Shown here piece by piece: positions 1-10,857 of a stretch of DNA of 35,621 nucleotides (position 1 is the first letter of the stretch; each line of letters begins with the position of its first letter). The stretch lies in assembly GCA_015491485.1 (NCBI GenBank), contig WFVT01000072.1, positions 1-35,621 of the forward strand, given 5' to 3'. The DNA comes from Candidatus Zhuqueibacterota bacterium (GTDB taxonomy: Bacteria > Zhuqueibacterota > Zhuqueibacteria > Zhuqueibacterales > Geothermadaptataceae). The notes under the pieces were generated by a model. That model ran no database searches. It was not told the origin of the DNA and worked only from the letters and a program-made list of their open reading frames with translations. A program made the translations under genes and the position numbers.

Positions 1-86
1 AATATCGTGTGAGACCCACGGCCAGCGTGGAGTCCAACCTTTTGAAAACGCGGAGGTAGCGAAAGACGGCGCCCGCAGAGCTTTCT

Positions 87-107
87 TCCTCCGCCCAACC
101 GGAGGAG
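87..107 (+). promoter_or_regulatory. Hairpin covering the ribosome binding site of the DinB-like gene
   Basis: TCCTCCG (87-93) pairs perfectly with CGGAGGA (100-106) around a 6-base loop. The right arm contains the Shine-Dalgarno GGAGGAG (101-107) that serves the ATG at 114. Seen directly: a 7-bp dyad over the SD. Inference: folding would reduce translation unless opened. There is no T-run after it, so it is unlikely to be a terminator of a preceding gene. Confidence 0.4.
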
Positions 108-113
108 CACACC

Positions 114-629
114 ATGAATGTTTTTGTCGGCGAGTATAAGCGATACAAGGGACTGCTTGAAAATGCCGTGGCTCAGGTATCGGATGAGGATTTTTTCCGG
201 CAGATCGGCGAAACCAGCAATTCCATCGCGATTATTGTAAAGCATCTGGCCGGGAACCTGCTGTCCCGGTTCACCGATTTCCTGACCACCGATGGTGAAA
301 AAGAGTGGCGGCAGCGTGAGGCGGAATTTGACGCCAGCGGCGCCGGCCGCGCCGAGCTTATGGACTTGTGGCAGCGCGCCTGGAAGGTGCTGGAAAACAA
401 TGTGTTTTCGCTGTCGCCGGAAGACATGAGCCGGACGGTGACCATCCGTGGGGTGGCCTTTACCGTGGAAGAAGCGCTGGCGCGATCGCTGGCGCATTTC
501 AGTTATCACGTCGGGCAGATCGTGTATCTGGCCAAACATTTTGCCGGAGACCGGTGGCAGTATTTGACCATCCCGCCGGGCAAAAGCGCGGAATATAATC
601 AAAATCCGACGATGGAAAAGGGCACCTGA
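114..629 (+). CDS. DinB/YfiT-like putative metal-dependent protein (DUF1572 type)
   Basis: A 171-residue four-helix-bundle protein of the DinB superfamily. The expected metal-ligand pattern is visible: H44 in the first long helix (KHLAGN) and H128/H132 in the later helix (HFSYHVGQ). Family members act as metal-dependent thiol transferases or hydrolases, but the substrate of DUF1572-type members is not known and cannot be read from sequence. The start is supported by GGAGGAG six bases upstream. It is followed by about 290 non-coding bases before hslV, so it looks like a single-gene unit. The product should be cytoplasmic; no signal peptide or membrane segment is visible. Confidence 0.8.
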   Translation: MNVFVGEYKRYKGLLENAVAQVSDEDFFRQIGETSNSIAIIVKHLAGNLLSRFTDFLTTDGEKEWRQREAEFDASGAGRAELMDLWQRAWKVLENNVFSLSPEDMSRTVTIRGVAFTVEEALARSLAHFSYHVGQIVYLAKHFAGDRWQYLTIPPGKSAEYNQNPTMEKGT

Positions 630-647
630 GTCAAAAAGGAGTGGGAA

Positions 648-673
648 CCACAAAGGCGCAGAGGACACAAAGG
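648..673. repeat. Dispersed short repeat of the CACAAAGGCGCAGAGGACACAAAGG type
   Basis: Lies in the 287-base gap between the DinB-like gene and hslV. It is made of alternating CACAAAGG / GCAGAGG words. A related unit (CGCAGGGGCGCTGAGACCGCAGAGG) sits in the gap at 35317-35344. Repeats of this wording are common in intergenic DNA of many bacterial genomes; their function is unknown. The rest of the gap (674-900) shows nothing I can recognise. Confidence 0.45.
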
Positions 674-916
674 GTTTTTGAGACTTTGGCTTGCGAAAAG
701 ATTTAAGCTTAATTGTTCATTAAACTTTGAGCGAGTTCACTTAAACAAGCCGATATACTCGAATCGAATTTCTCGGGATGATAGGGCATTGGGGATTTTT
801 TCAAACGATGAAATTGCCTGGTTTTGGATCGGCTCTTATGCCGATTAAGAAAAGCCATTAAAAGGCGATTATGAGCGGTTCGTATTTGCGATCAATCCAT
901 TGGAGTCTATAGTCCG

Positions 917-1459
917 ATGAAAAACGCCAATATCCATAGCACGACCATTTTAAGCGTGCGACATAAAGGCAAATCCGTGCTGGCCGGGGATGGACAGGTC
1001 ACCTGGGGCGACACGTTGCTGAAAGCGAACGCGCGCAAGGTGCGCACCATGTACAAAGGCACGGTGCTGGCCGGGTTTGCCGGCGCCGCCGCCGATGCGT
1101 TCACCCTGTTCGAAAAATTTGAGCAACATCTCGAGGCCAATCGCGGCAAGCTGGATAAATCGGCCATCAACCTCGCCAAAGAATGGCGCACGGACCGTTT
1201 TTTGCGCCGGCTGGAAGCGCAAATGATCGTCATGGATGCGCAGCAAACGTTTCTGATTTCCGGAACGGGAGATATCATCGAGCCGGACGACGATGTGATC
1301 GCCATCGGCTCGGGGGGCGGTTATGCCCTGGCAGCGGCGCGCGCCCTGGTGCGCCATTCCGACCTGAGCGCCCGCGATATCGCCGAACAGGCCATGCGGA
1401 TCGCCGCGGAGATCTGCATTTATACGAACGATCGATTGATCATTGAGGAGCTGGGATAA
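917..1459 (+). CDS. hslV: HslV, peptidase subunit of the HslUV (ClpYQ) protease
   Basis: Threonine peptidase that forms the proteolytic double hexamer of the ATP-dependent HslUV protease in the cytoplasm. The 180 residues align along the whole family. The conserved [11 protein letters not shown] block starts at T9, so the first eight residues are probably removed to expose Thr9 as the catalytic N-terminal threonine. The AGDGQVTWG loop, the [10 protein letters not shown] segment and the C-terminal [14 protein letters not shown] are all present. GGAG at 902-905 sits 11 bases before the ATG. The stop codon directly abuts the hslU start, the usual hslVU order and tight coupling. Confidence 0.97.
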   Translation: MKNANIHSTTILSVRHKGKSVLAGDGQVTWGDTLLKANARKVRTMYKGTVLAGFAGAAADAFTLFEKFEQHLEANRGKLDKSAINLAKEWRTDRFLRRLEAQMIVMDAQQTFLISGTGDIIEPDDDVIAIGSGGGYALAAARALVRHSDLSARDIAEQAMRIAAEICIYTNDRLIIEELG

Positions 1460-2851
1460 ATGCAAATTGAGGAATTGACACCGAGACAGATCGTCGCCGA
1501 ACTGGATAAATACATTATCGGGCAGGATCGGGCCAAACGCGCCGTGGCCATCGCGCTGCGCAACCGCTGGCGGCGGCTGCAGGTGAAGCAGGAGCTGCGC
1601 GAAGAGATCATGCCCAACAACATCATCATGATCGGGCCCACCGGCGTGGGCAAGACCGAAATCGCCCGCCGGCTGGCGCGGCTGGCCAAAGCGCCGTTCA
1701 TCAAAGTCGAAGCCACCAAATTCACCGAAGTGGGGTATGTCGGCCGGGACGTGGAGTCGATCATTCGCGATCTGGTGGACCTGGCGGTATCCATGGTGCG
1801 GCAGGAAAAGCTGGCCGCGGTACAGGAACAGGCGCGTCGCCTGGCCAACGAGCGGCTGCTGGATATTCTGTATCCACCGCCGCCGGATGTGCACGCCGTG
1901 CGGCACCATTCTGTGGACAACCTCGAAGGGGTCTCGGACACGTCCACGGAATCGCCGGAGGAACGTTACCAGCGCAACCGCGAAAAAATGCGCGCCCGCC
2001 TGGAAGCCGGCGAGCTGGAAGATCGCATGGTGGAAATCGAAGTCCCGACCGATACCATCCCCATGATGCAGGTCATTTCGCCGGGTGGCATCGAAGAGAT
2101 GGGCCTGAACCTGCAGGACATTTTCGGCAACCTGTTTCCCAAGAAAACCAAGAAACGGCGCATGAAGGTGTCCGAGGCGCGCGAGACTCTGGTTCAGGAA
2201 GAGGCGCAAAAGCTCATCGATCAGGAGGGCGCCATCCGTGAGGCGCTGGAGCGCGTTGAGAATTCGGGCATCGTGTTCATCGATGAGATCGATAAAGTGG
2301 CCGGCAGCAACTCCGGCAAGAGCGGTCCCGATGTGTCGCGAGAAGGGGTGCAGCGCGATCTGCTGCCGGTGGTCGAGGGCACCAGCGTGCTCACCAAGTA
2401 CGGCATGGTCAAAACCGATCACATTCTGTTCATCGCCTCGGGCGCGTTCCATTTGTCCAAGCCGTCGGATTTGATCCCGGAGCTGCAGGGCCGGTTCCCC
2501 ATTCGTGTGGAGCTGGACAACCTCACCGCCGACGATTTCGTGCGCATTTTGACAGAGCCGGAGAACGCGCTGCTGAAGCAGTACACGGCGTTATTGGCGG
2601 CTGAAGGTGTGGAAATTCAATTCACCGATGACGCCATTCGCGAGATTGCCGAAATCGCCTACCGGGTGAACGATCGCACCGAGAACATCGGCGCGCGCCG
2701 GCTGCACACCGTGCTTACCACCCTGCTGGAAGATATCCTGTTCGATGTGCCGGATAAGAAGAAGGACAAGATCGTCGTGGACCGGGAAATGGTGCAGAAA
2801 AAACTATCGGACATCGTCGAGGACGAGGACCTGAGCCGGTATATTTTGTAA
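1460..2851 (+). CDS. hslU: HslU, ATPase/unfoldase subunit of the HslUV protease
   Basis: AAA+ unfoldase that recognises, unfolds and feeds substrates to HslV. The 463 residues show Walker A GPTGVGKT (59-66), the pore-loop motif GYVG (92-95), a family-specific inserted I domain in the middle (about 110-240), Walker B with IVFIDEID (271-278), a sensor-1/arginine-finger region and the conserved terminus EDLSRYIL. In the family those last residues insert into HslV and activate it. The ATG follows the hslV stop with no gap, so the two are co-translated. Nothing is missing. Confidence 0.98.
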   Translation: MQIEELTPRQIVAELDKYIIGQDRAKRAVAIALRNRWRRLQVKQELREEIMPNNIIMIGPTGVGKTEIARRLARLAKAPFIKVEATKFTEVGYVGRDVESIIRDLVDLAVSMVRQEKLAAVQEQARRLANERLLDILYPPPPDVHAVRHHSVDNLEGVSDTSTESPEERYQRNREKMRARLEAGELEDRMVEIEVPTDTIPMMQVISPGGIEEMGLNLQDIFGNLFPKKTKKRRMKVSEARETLVQEEAQKLIDQEGAIREALERVENSGIVFIDEIDKVAGSNSGKSGPDVSREGVQRDLLPVVEGTSVLTKYGMVKTDHILFIASGAFHLSKPSDLIPELQGRFPIRVELDNLTADDFVRILTEPENALLKQYTALLAAEGVEIQFTDDAIREIAEIAYRVNDRTENIGARRLHTVLTTLLEDILFDVPDKKKDKIVVDREMVQKKLSDIVEDEDLSRYIL

Positions 2852-2905
2852 TTCGCTGAAGTGCCGATTTGCGCATCCCATGCACAACATGAGGGAGGAA
2901 CAGCA

Positions 2906-3826
<921 letters not shown>

Positions 3827-3833
3827 CGCAGCG

Positions 3834-4808
3834 ATGGATCGGCTGGAGATTGAGCCTTACACGCCGGAGCTCCGGGAGACCTGGGATGAATTCGTGGAAC
3901 AGAGCAACAATGGCACCCTGTTCCACAAGCGGTCTTTTCTCAGCTACCATCCGCCGGACCGCTTCATCGACGACTCGTTGCTGTTTTACAAAAAGGGCCG
4001 GCTGCTGGCCGTGCTTCCGGCGGCGCGGCGGCACGGCGATGACGAGAAAATCCTGGTGTCCCATCCCGGCGCCAGTTTCGGCTCGTTCGTCACCCGCAGA
4101 GACCTGTCCCTGCGCGATGCCATGCGGCTGGTGCAGGCCCTGATTCGCTACGCGCGGGAGCGCCACTACGGCGGCCTGGACATCACGCTTCCTCCGATCA
4201 TCTATCAGCACCGCCCCAGCCAGTACATCGATTTCGCCCTGTTCCGGGCCGGATTTCAGTACCGCAAACGGGAAGTGTCCAGCGTGGTGCCGCTGCCGTC
4301 CGATCCGGCGCAGGTGATGCCCATGCTGTCGCCGGAATCGCGGCGCAACGTGCGCCGGGCGCAAAAACTGGGGGTGCAAGTCAGACTTAGCGACGATTAC
4401 GAAACCTTTTATGCCATTCTGCAGCGCAACCTCAAGTTGCGGCACAACGTCATCCCCACCCATAGTCTGGAAGAACTGAAAACCCTGGCTGCGCGGTTCC
4501 CGGAGCTGATCCACCTGTTCGCGGCGTATGTCGAAGAGCAAATGGTGGCCGGAATCGTGATGTTTCATGCGCATGCGCGCAGCACCCTGGCATTTTACAT
4601 CAGTCACCGCGAGGAATTTCAGCGCTACCGGGCCGTGAACTTGCTGTTTTACGAGGTGTTTAAGCGCTGCATCGAGCAGGGATTTGCGTATCTCGATTTC
4701 GGCCTGTTTACGGTGAATATGGAGCCCAACTGGGGGCTGGCGCGGTTCAAAGAAAGCTTCGGTGCGCAGGGCGTGTTCCGCGACTCGATGGTGCTGCGAT
4801 GGACGTGA
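3834..4808 (+). CDS. FemAB-like / GNAT-fold acyl- or aminoacyl-transferase
   Basis: 324 residues resembling the FemAB/BioF2-like GNAT family (acetyltransferase domain often found in polysaccharide and cell-envelope loci). Seen: an N-terminal GNAT-like half containing LFHKRSFLSYH, a long central HYGGLDITLPP segment, and a second half with ESRRNVRRAQKLGV and GIVMFHAHARSTLAFYISH, the usual strand/helix pattern of the acyl-CoA or aminoacyl-tRNA binding lobe. It starts 7 bases after argF but its SD is poor. The three glycosyltransferase genes that follow suggest it decorates a surface glycan; donor and acceptor cannot be read from sequence. Confidence 0.75.
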   Translation: MDRLEIEPYTPELRETWDEFVEQSNNGTLFHKRSFLSYHPPDRFIDDSLLFYKKGRLLAVLPAARRHGDDEKILVSHPGASFGSFVTRRDLSLRDAMRLVQALIRYARERHYGGLDITLPPIIYQHRPSQYIDFALFRAGFQYRKREVSSVVPLPSDPAQVMPMLSPESRRNVRRAQKLGVQVRLSDDYETFYAILQRNLKLRHNVIPTHSLEELKTLAARFPELIHLFAAYVEEQMVAGIVMFHAHARSTLAFYISHREEFQRYRAVNLLFYEVFKRCIEQGFAYLDFGLFTVNMEPNWGLARFKESFGAQGVFRDSMVLRWT

Positions 4809-4912
4809 TCGGTGGTTCCACTTTCCCGGGCCATGGCTGCCCATCTTAGCGACAGCCAAAATGGTGTTTTGAAATTCATAAAAATCCGAAGCCGTTTGAA
4901 TCCGTCACCACG

Positions 4913-6046
4913 ATGCCCATGCGGATATTGCACATCGCGCCGCAAAACATTTCGGACGTGCCCATGACGCTGGTGCGCGCCGAACGCGCCCTCGGGCACG
5001 ACAGCCGTCTGGTGACGTTTTATCGCGATCCGCGCGGGTATGATGAGGACATGTGCCTCGAACTGCCGCTGGTTCGCTCCGTCGCAGTACAGCGGCTGAA
5101 GCGCTGGGTGTCGGATCCCCAGCGGCAGCGGGTGGATAATTTGGCGCGGCCGACCGGCGAGGGGCCTCCCGTGTGGCGACCCCACGGCGCGGCCGAACGC
5201 TGGCTGGTGGCCTTGCGCGAGCGGCTCTGGCAGCGGAAAATCCAGCGCTGGATGCAGGAGGTGGATTTCTGGAATTTCGATGTGTATGAATTCGACGCCG
5301 GGCTGGATTTTTACCGCGATGGGCGGATCGTGCGCCGGCTCAAACAGATCGGCAAGCGTGTCGTCGTTGCCTACACCGGCAGCGACCTGCGCACGCGCGG
5401 GATCATCCCGGCGGTGGACGCGGCCGCCGATTTGCGCATCACGTTCGAATGGGACCATCTCGATCTGGATGACCGCCTGATGCATGTGCTGTTTCCGTTC
5501 GAGCCGGAACGGTTCGCATTCCGCATCCGCGAAGCACGAAGCCGGCCGGTTCGTATCGGGCATGCGCCCACCAACCGCGCCGCCAAGGGCAGCGATGTGA
5601 TTTTAGCGGTGCTGCAGCAACTGCAGACGGAACGGGACATCGAGATCGTGCTGATTGAACATCTCCCGTACCGCGAGGCGATCGCGCGCAAAGACACCTG
5701 CGACATTTTCATCGATCAGATCGGTGATCTCGGTTACGGTATCAACGCGCTGGAGGCGCTGGCGCTCGGTATTCCCACTTGTACGGGCCTGGTGCCGGCG
5801 TTCAAGCGGGCGTATCCGGATCATCCCTTTGTCGAAGTGGACCGGCGCAATTTGAAAGACGCGCTGCTGGCGCTGATTGACGATGCGGCGCGCCGGCGCC
5901 GTCTGGCGGAACAGGGCCGGCGCTGGCTGGAACGCCACCACGACAGCCGGGCTATTGTGCAGCGAATTCACCGCGCGCTGGAAGAACGGTCTCAGGAAAC
6001 AGCCACGACGCAGGCGAAAACGACTTTAAGCGGGAACGCAGAGTGA
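4913..6046 (+). CDS. GT-B fold glycosyltransferase (GT4-like), divergent
   Basis: 377 residues with a GT-B layout. The N-terminal Rossmann half begins MRILHIAPQNISD, and the C-terminal half carries GYGINALEALALGIP, which corresponds to the nucleotide-sugar binding EX7E region of GT4 enzymes although the first Glu is replaced by Gly/Tyr context. Starts at ATG 4913 or the second Met at 4919 are both possible, because no strong SD is visible. Its stop overlaps the GTG start of the next gene by four bases (GTGA), so the two are translationally coupled. Role inferred: transfer of a sugar in LPS core or exopolysaccharide assembly. Confidence 0.75.
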   Translation: MPMRILHIAPQNISDVPMTLVRAERALGHDSRLVTFYRDPRGYDEDMCLELPLVRSVAVQRLKRWVSDPQRQRVDNLARPTGEGPPVWRPHGAAERWLVALRERLWQRKIQRWMQEVDFWNFDVYEFDAGLDFYRDGRIVRRLKQIGKRVVVAYTGSDLRTRGIIPAVDAAADLRITFEWDHLDLDDRLMHVLFPFEPERFAFRIREARSRPVRIGHAPTNRAAKGSDVILAVLQQLQTERDIEIVLIEHLPYREAIARKDTCDIFIDQIGDLGYGINALEALALGIPTCTGLVPAFKRAYPDHPFVEVDRRNLKDALLALIDDAARRRRLAEQGRRWLERHHDSRAIVQRIHRALEERSQETATTQAKTTLSGNAE

Positions 6047-7164
6047 ACATTCTGTTCGTCAACAGCATTCAGATGTTTGGCGGCGGCGAGGTGTGGATGT
6101 TGCGCGCCATGGAGGCGTTGCGCAAGCGCGGACATCGCCTCATTTTGTGCTGCTGGCCGGCAACCGAAGTGGGCTACCGCGCCCAAAAAGCCGGTTTCCC
6201 GGTGGTCGAAGTGCAGTTCGGCGGCGACCTGAATCCGTTGACCATCTTCCGGCTGGCGCATGTGATGCGCCGTGCAAACATCGATGTGGTGCTGACCAAT
6301 ATGGACAAAGAACTGCGGCAGGCGGGGCTGGCCGCAAAATTGGTTCGGCCGCAGCCGGTGGTCATTCCGCGCCGCGGCATCGATTATCCGTTAAAAAACC
6401 GTCTGCGTTACCGGTTCGCTTACAACGTGCTGGCCGATTGCATCATTGCCAACTCTGATGCCACCCGGCAGGCGCTGCTGCGCAATGCCCCGTGGCTGGA
6501 TCCGACTCGGATCGAGGTGATTTATAACGGCATCGATCCCGCGCCATTTGAGCAGGCCAGCGGAAATGCGCTGCGGTCGCGCTGGGGCATCCCCGACGAT
6601 GCACCGGTGCTGGGTTTCGTGGGACAACTTGATCCGAGAAAGGGCATCGGCGTCCTGCTCACGGCGTTTGATTTGATCCAGCAGGCGGTGCCGGAAGTCC
6701 GCCTGGTTTTTGTGGGGGAGGGACCGTTGCGGGAAATGATCGAGAGCGAAACGCGCGAAAAAGGCTGGAAAGACCGCGTGCTGCTGGCCGGTTTTCACGA
6801 CGACATTCCGGAAGTGATGCGCGCCATCGACGTGCTGGTACTGCCTTCATTCTGGGAAGGTTTTGGCATTGTGCTGATTGAAGCCATGGCGGCATACCGT
6901 CCGGTGATCACCACCAACGTGTCGAGCATGCCCGAAATCGTCATCGACGGCGAAACCGGTTATTTGATCGAGCCGGGAAATTCGGAGATGCTGGCCGAGC
7001 GCGCCATTGCGTTGTTGACCGATCCGCAATTACGGAAGACCATGGGGCAAAAGGGCAACGCCCGCGTGCAAAATCTGTTCAGCCAGGTGGCCATGATCAA
7101 CCATCTGGAAGCCGTGTTTCAACGGGAACTGAAGAAAAAACGAGGCCAACGACCGAAACGATGA
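6043..7164 (+). CDS. Glycosyltransferase family 4
   Basis: 373-residue retaining GT-B glycosyltransferase. The N-terminal half starts NILFVNSIQMFGGGEVWML, the acceptor-side glycine-rich loop typical of GT4. The C-terminal half has VLGFVGQLDPRKGIGVLL and the EX7E motif in EGFGIVLIEAMAAYRPVI, where the Glu pair contacts the nucleotide sugar. A GTG start overlaps the upstream stop (6043-6046), and its own stop overlaps the next start by four bases (ATGA, 7161-7164). This makes a tight three-gene block for surface glycan synthesis. Cytoplasmic or peripheral membrane. Confidence 0.9.
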   Translation: MNILFVNSIQMFGGGEVWMLRAMEALRKRGHRLILCCWPATEVGYRAQKAGFPVVEVQFGGDLNPLTIFRLAHVMRRANIDVVLTNMDKELRQAGLAAKLVRPQPVVIPRRGIDYPLKNRLRYRFAYNVLADCIIANSDATRQALLRNAPWLDPTRIEVIYNGIDPAPFEQASGNALRSRWGIPDDAPVLGFVGQLDPRKGIGVLLTAFDLIQQAVPEVRLVFVGEGPLREMIESETREKGWKDRVLLAGFHDDIPEVMRAIDVLVLPSFWEGFGIVLIEAMAAYRPVITTNVSSMPEIVIDGETGYLIEPGNSEMLAERAIALLTDPQLRKTMGQKGNARVQNLFSQVAMINHLEAVFQRELKKKRGQRPKR

Positions 7165-8420
7165 GATTATGGTATCGCATAGAGCAGGCATTTAAACGGC
7201 GGTTTCTGCGTATTCTGGAATGGATTCTGCCGAAAAAAACAGTGCTGCCGCAATTCGTGCCGTTCGGCAAATTCCGGCGCATTCTCGTGGTGCGTCAGCA
7301 TGATCAGCTCGGTGACTTTCTGCTGTCCACGCCGGTCCTGCGGGCGCTAAGGGAAAACTTCCCGCAGGCACACATCGGTGTGGTGGTGCGCAGCTATTTT
7401 GCCGATGTTCTGAAAAATCATCCCTTCGCCGACGAAGTTTTAGTGATGCATGAAGACCTGCGCAAATGGACGCTATCGAAAATATGGCGGTTTTATCGTC
7501 AGTTGCGCAGCGGTTGGGACCTGGCGATCGTGCTGAATACGGTGAGCCATTCGGTGACCAGCGACTTCATCGCCTATTTTTCCGGCGCGGATTACATTCT
7601 CGGCTCCGAGCACCGGGTGTTCCCGGGCTGCAAGCGCAACTTTTTCTATAATCTTGTGGCGCCCTATTTCGACGGTTTGCGTCATCAAAGTGAGCGCAAT
7701 CTGGATATCGTGCGCTACATTGATGTGGATACGGCCGATCTGAGCGAGGTGATGCACCTCACCGAGGAAGAGCTGGCCGATGCACGTATCCGCATGCAGC
7801 AAAACGGTGTCAAAAGTGACCGCCCGGTGATCGGCATGCATGTGGGCGCCGGCAAGGTGGCCAACCGGTGGCCGGTGGAGAAATTCGTTCGCCTGGCTGA
7901 AACGCTTCATGCGGATTACGGCTGCCAGATTTTGTTGTTCTGGGGGCCGAAAGAAGAAGACCTTAAAGATGAATTTCTGGCGCAGGCCAATTTCCGTCCC
8001 ATCCTGATGCCCCCGATGAGTCTGCGGCAGGTGGCCGCCGCCTTCACCCAGTGCCATGCACTGGTCTGCAACGACACCGGGGTGATGCATCTGGCGGCTG
8101 CCAACAGGGTGCCGCTGGTGGCTATTTTCGGTCCGACCGATCCTGCCGAGTGGAAGCCGCTCGGTGATCCGTATATTGCCTTGCGCGGCCATGCCCACAA
8201 AACCGAAAACGTGACTGTGGACGCGGTGCTGGCCGCTCTGCGTGAGCTGCTGCCGGACCGGCTGGTACCCATCAAAGCGCCCGCTGCTGAAAGCCCGTCA
8301 CCCAAAATCGCCGATACCGACGCCTCGTTCGACATCTCCGAGCATGTGATCGAAGATTATGTCAATTCTCTGCAGCGATTGGAGAAGCTGGCCAATCGCA
8401 AAAAAGGCGGCAACGAATAA
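7161..8420 (+). CDS. Glycosyltransferase family 9 (ADP-heptose:LPS heptosyltransferase-like)
   Basis: 419 residues. GT9 hallmarks are present: RILVVRQHDQLGDFLLSTPVLRALRENFP at the N-terminus (long conserved block, key residues R-x-D-x-LGD), HVGAGKVANRWPVEKF in the second domain, and NDTGVMHLAAA followed by FGPTDPAEW, the ADP-heptose binding region. Family enzymes add heptose to the LPS inner core. The C-terminal 60 residues (a Pro/Ala/Ser-rich stretch, then a charged tail) exceed the usual WaaF/WaaC length and are not recognisable. Last gene of the glycan block; no terminator is visible after it. Confidence 0.88.
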   Translation: MRLWYRIEQAFKRRFLRILEWILPKKTVLPQFVPFGKFRRILVVRQHDQLGDFLLSTPVLRALRENFPQAHIGVVVRSYFADVLKNHPFADEVLVMHEDLRKWTLSKIWRFYRQLRSGWDLAIVLNTVSHSVTSDFIAYFSGADYILGSEHRVFPGCKRNFFYNLVAPYFDGLRHQSERNLDIVRYIDVDTADLSEVMHLTEEELADARIRMQQNGVKSDRPVIGMHVGAGKVANRWPVEKFVRLAETLHADYGCQILLFWGPKEEDLKDEFLAQANFRPILMPPMSLRQVAAAFTQCHALVCNDTGVMHLAAANRVPLVAIFGPTDPAEWKPLGDPYIALRGHAHKTENVTVDAVLAALRELLPDRLVPIKAPAAESPSPKIADTDASFDISEHVIEDYVNSLQRLEKLANRKKGGNE

Positions 8421-8557
8421 ACGGCCGTCGCCGGAGCCTGGCAAATTCCATTCAAAATGTCCAACCGTCAAAAAATGATTCACTTTGCCCTAAGAAGTGT
8501 TATATTGCATCCGTAGCCCGCAAGCCCAATGATGGATCATTTGGAGGAGGCTGTCTG

Positions 8558-10702
8558 ATGCGTTATGCCGATCTTGAAGTCCAGGACCAGATCGCCGTCA
8601 TCTGGCTGGATCAGGAGGGAGAGAAGGTCAACAAAATTTCGGTCGATCTGGTGGAGGTGTTCCATGAGCTGCTGGACGACCTGGAAGCGCGGGACGATGT
8701 GAAGGGCATTGTGGTGATCAGCCGGAAGAAAGACAATTTCATCGCCGGAGCCGATCTCGAAAAATTTTTGCAGATTACCGAGCCGGGGCAGGCCGCGGAC
8801 GTCAGCCGGAAGGGCCATGAAGTGCTGAACCGCATCGAAAAATTTCCGAAACCCATCGTGGCGGCCATTCATGGCGCGGCGCTGGGCGGCGGCTGCGAGG
8901 TGGCGCTGGCGTGTCATTATCGCATCGCCACCGAGGATCCCAAAACCGTGCTGGGCCAGCCCGAAGTCAAACTGGGCCTGCTGCCGGCGGGCGGCGGTAC
9001 GCAGCGGCTGCCGCGACTGGTGGGCATTCAGCGCGCGCTGGAGATCATGCTCACCGGTAAAAACATCTATCCGCGGCAGGCGTACAAAATGGGCCTGGTG
9101 GATGCGCTGATTCATCCCTACGGACTGTTGCAAGCCGCCAGAACCGCCGCCAGGGAACTGGCTGAAAAGCCGTTTAAACGCAAAACGAAAATCCCCAGGA
9201 CCATGAAGCTGACCGAAGCCGTTCCGGCCGCGCGCAAATTAATTTACAAAAAGGCTCGCGAGCGCGTGCAAAAACAGACGCTTGGTAATTATCCCGCGCC
9301 GCTGAAAATCATCGATTGCGTCGAGATCGGCATGGAACAGGGGATCGAGGCCGGGTATGCTGCGGAGGCGGAAAAATTCGACGAGCTGATGCTGACGCCC
9401 CAATGCAAAGAGCTCATCCGGCTGTTTTTTGCCATGACGGGCAAAAAGAAAAATCCCCTTGCCGATCAGGCGCGGGAGGTAAAGTGCATCGGCGTGCTGG
9501 GCGCCGGCCTGATGGGCTCCGGCATCGCCGATGTGAGCATCCAGCAGGGCTACGACGTGTTGATGAAGGATGTCAGCCAGGAAGCGCTGGGCCGCGGCGA
9601 AAAGACCATCTGGCAGGAACTGGATCGCAAAGTGAGAAAACGCATTTTGCTGCCGTTTGAGCGCGACCGGATTTTCAGCCGGCTGACCGGCGTGGTGGAT
9701 TATCACGGCTTCGAAAAAGCGGATCTGGTGATCGAGGCGGTGTTTGAAGACCTGGAGCTGAAACACAAGGTGCTGCAGGAGGTGGAGGCGGTGGTCCCCG
9801 AGCACTGCATTGTTGCCAGCAACACGTCTTCCTTGCCGATTTCAGAAATTGCCAGCGTTTCGAAGCGGCCGGAGCAGGTGGTGGGCATGCATTATTTTTC
9901 GCCGGTGCCGAAAATGCCGCTACTGGAAATCATTGTCACGGAAAAAACCGCGGAGTGGGTCACGGCCACGGCGTTTGAGGTCGGCCGGCGGCAGGGCAAA
10001 ACCTGCATCGTGGTCAAGGACGGCCCGGGCTTTTACACCACGCGCATTCTGGCGCCGCTGCTGAATGAAACGCTGGTGCTGCTGTCCGAAGGCGCGGCCG
10101 TGGAGGCCATCGATCGGGCCATGAAGCAGTTCGGCTTTCCGGTCGGCCCGGTGACGTTGCTGGATGAAGTCGGCATCGATGTGGGCGCGCATGTGACCCG
10201 GGTGATGGCCGATTTTTTCGCGAAGCGCGGCGTTGAGCCGAATCCGGTCATTCAGCAACTCTATGATGCCGGATATTATGGTAAGAAAAATAAGAAAGGA
10301 TTTTACCGGTACGATTCCAATGGCCGGTCCTGGCTCGGCCGGAGACGCAAACACAAGGAAGTAAATTTGGGCATCTACCGGTTTTTCGGCGGTCCTTCAC
10401 GCAAGCCTTTTGGGGCCGAGGTGATCCAGCAACGGCTGAGCCTGGTGATGATCAACGAAGCAGTGCTGTGCTTGCAAGAAGGCATTTTGCAGTCTCCGGA
10501 AGACGGCGACCTTGGCGCTGTGCTCGGGCTGGGTTTCCCACCCTTCCGCGGCGGTCCGTTTCGGTATGTGGATAGCATCGGCGCCGGGCAGATCGTGGAG
10601 TGGTTAAAACGTTATGAACAACGTTATGGTGCCCGCTACACCCCGGCGGGTTTGTTAAAGGAGTATGCCCAGAAACAGAAGGCGTTTTACGAAGCCTCAT
10701 AG
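8558..10702 (+). CDS. fadJ: Bifunctional enoyl-CoA hydratase / 3-hydroxyacyl-CoA dehydrogenase (FadJ/FadB type)
   Basis: 714 residues, the usual FadJ length. The N-terminal crotonase domain (about 1-190) carries the oxyanion loop GAALGGGCE and the two catalytic glutamates E114 (GGCE) and E136 (GQPE). A Rossmann domain begins with GVLGAGLMGSG at about 312, followed by the dehydrogenase catalytic segment GMHYFSPVPKMPLLE and two C-terminal 3HCDH domains. It catalyses the hydration and NAD-dependent oxidation steps of beta-oxidation in the cytoplasm. A strong SD (GGAGGAGG) precedes the ATG. The acyl-CoA dehydrogenase and CoA-racemase genes downstream complete a lipid-oxidation set; no thiolase is present in the window. 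Confidence 0.93.
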   Translation: MRYADLEVQDQIAVIWLDQEGEKVNKISVDLVEVFHELLDDLEARDDVKGIVVISRKKDNFIAGADLEKFLQITEPGQAADVSRKGHEVLNRIEKFPKPIVAAIHGAALGGGCEVALACHYRIATEDPKTVLGQPEVKLGLLPAGGGTQRLPRLVGIQRALEIMLTGKNIYPRQAYKMGLVDALIHPYGLLQAARTAARELAEKPFKRKTKIPRTMKLTEAVPAARKLIYKKARERVQKQTLGNYPAPLKIIDCVEIGMEQGIEAGYAAEAEKFDELMLTPQCKELIRLFFAMTGKKKNPLADQAREVKCIGVLGAGLMGSGIADVSIQQGYDVLMKDVSQEALGRGEKTIWQELDRKVRKRILLPFERDRIFSRLTGVVDYHGFEKADLVIEAVFEDLELKHKVLQEVEAVVPEHCIVASNTSSLPISEIASVSKRPEQVVGMHYFSPVPKMPLLEIIVTEKTAEWVTATAFEVGRRQGKTCIVVKDGPGFYTTRILAPLLNETLVLLSEGAAVEAIDRAMKQFGFPVGPVTLLDEVGIDVGAHVTRVMADFFAKRGVEPNPVIQQLYDAGYYGKKNKKGFYRYDSNGRSWLGRRRKHKEVNLGIYRFFGGPSRKPFGAEVIQQRLSLVMINEAVLCLQEGILQSPEDGDLGAVLGLGFPPFRGGPFRYVDSIGAGQIVEWLKRYEQRYGARYTPAGLLKEYAQKQKAFYEAS

Positions 10703-10857
10703 GCGGAATTTGGGATGACTATTGAAAACCACAGGTGTTCAAGGATTGAGTGAGCTTTCCCGTTATCGTTTGATCTTACATTCGCATTAATCCGGTTCAA
10801 CCCGTCGTTGGACTCTTCATGTTGTGCTAAGCAATGTAATTTTTGAAAGGAGTTCCC

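Noticed and set aside
950-2452. Long - strand reading frame of 500 codons opposite hslV and hslU
   Set aside because: Fully antisense to two certain genes, low-complexity His/Arg/Gln composition and no family resemblance; it is a GC-bias shadow.
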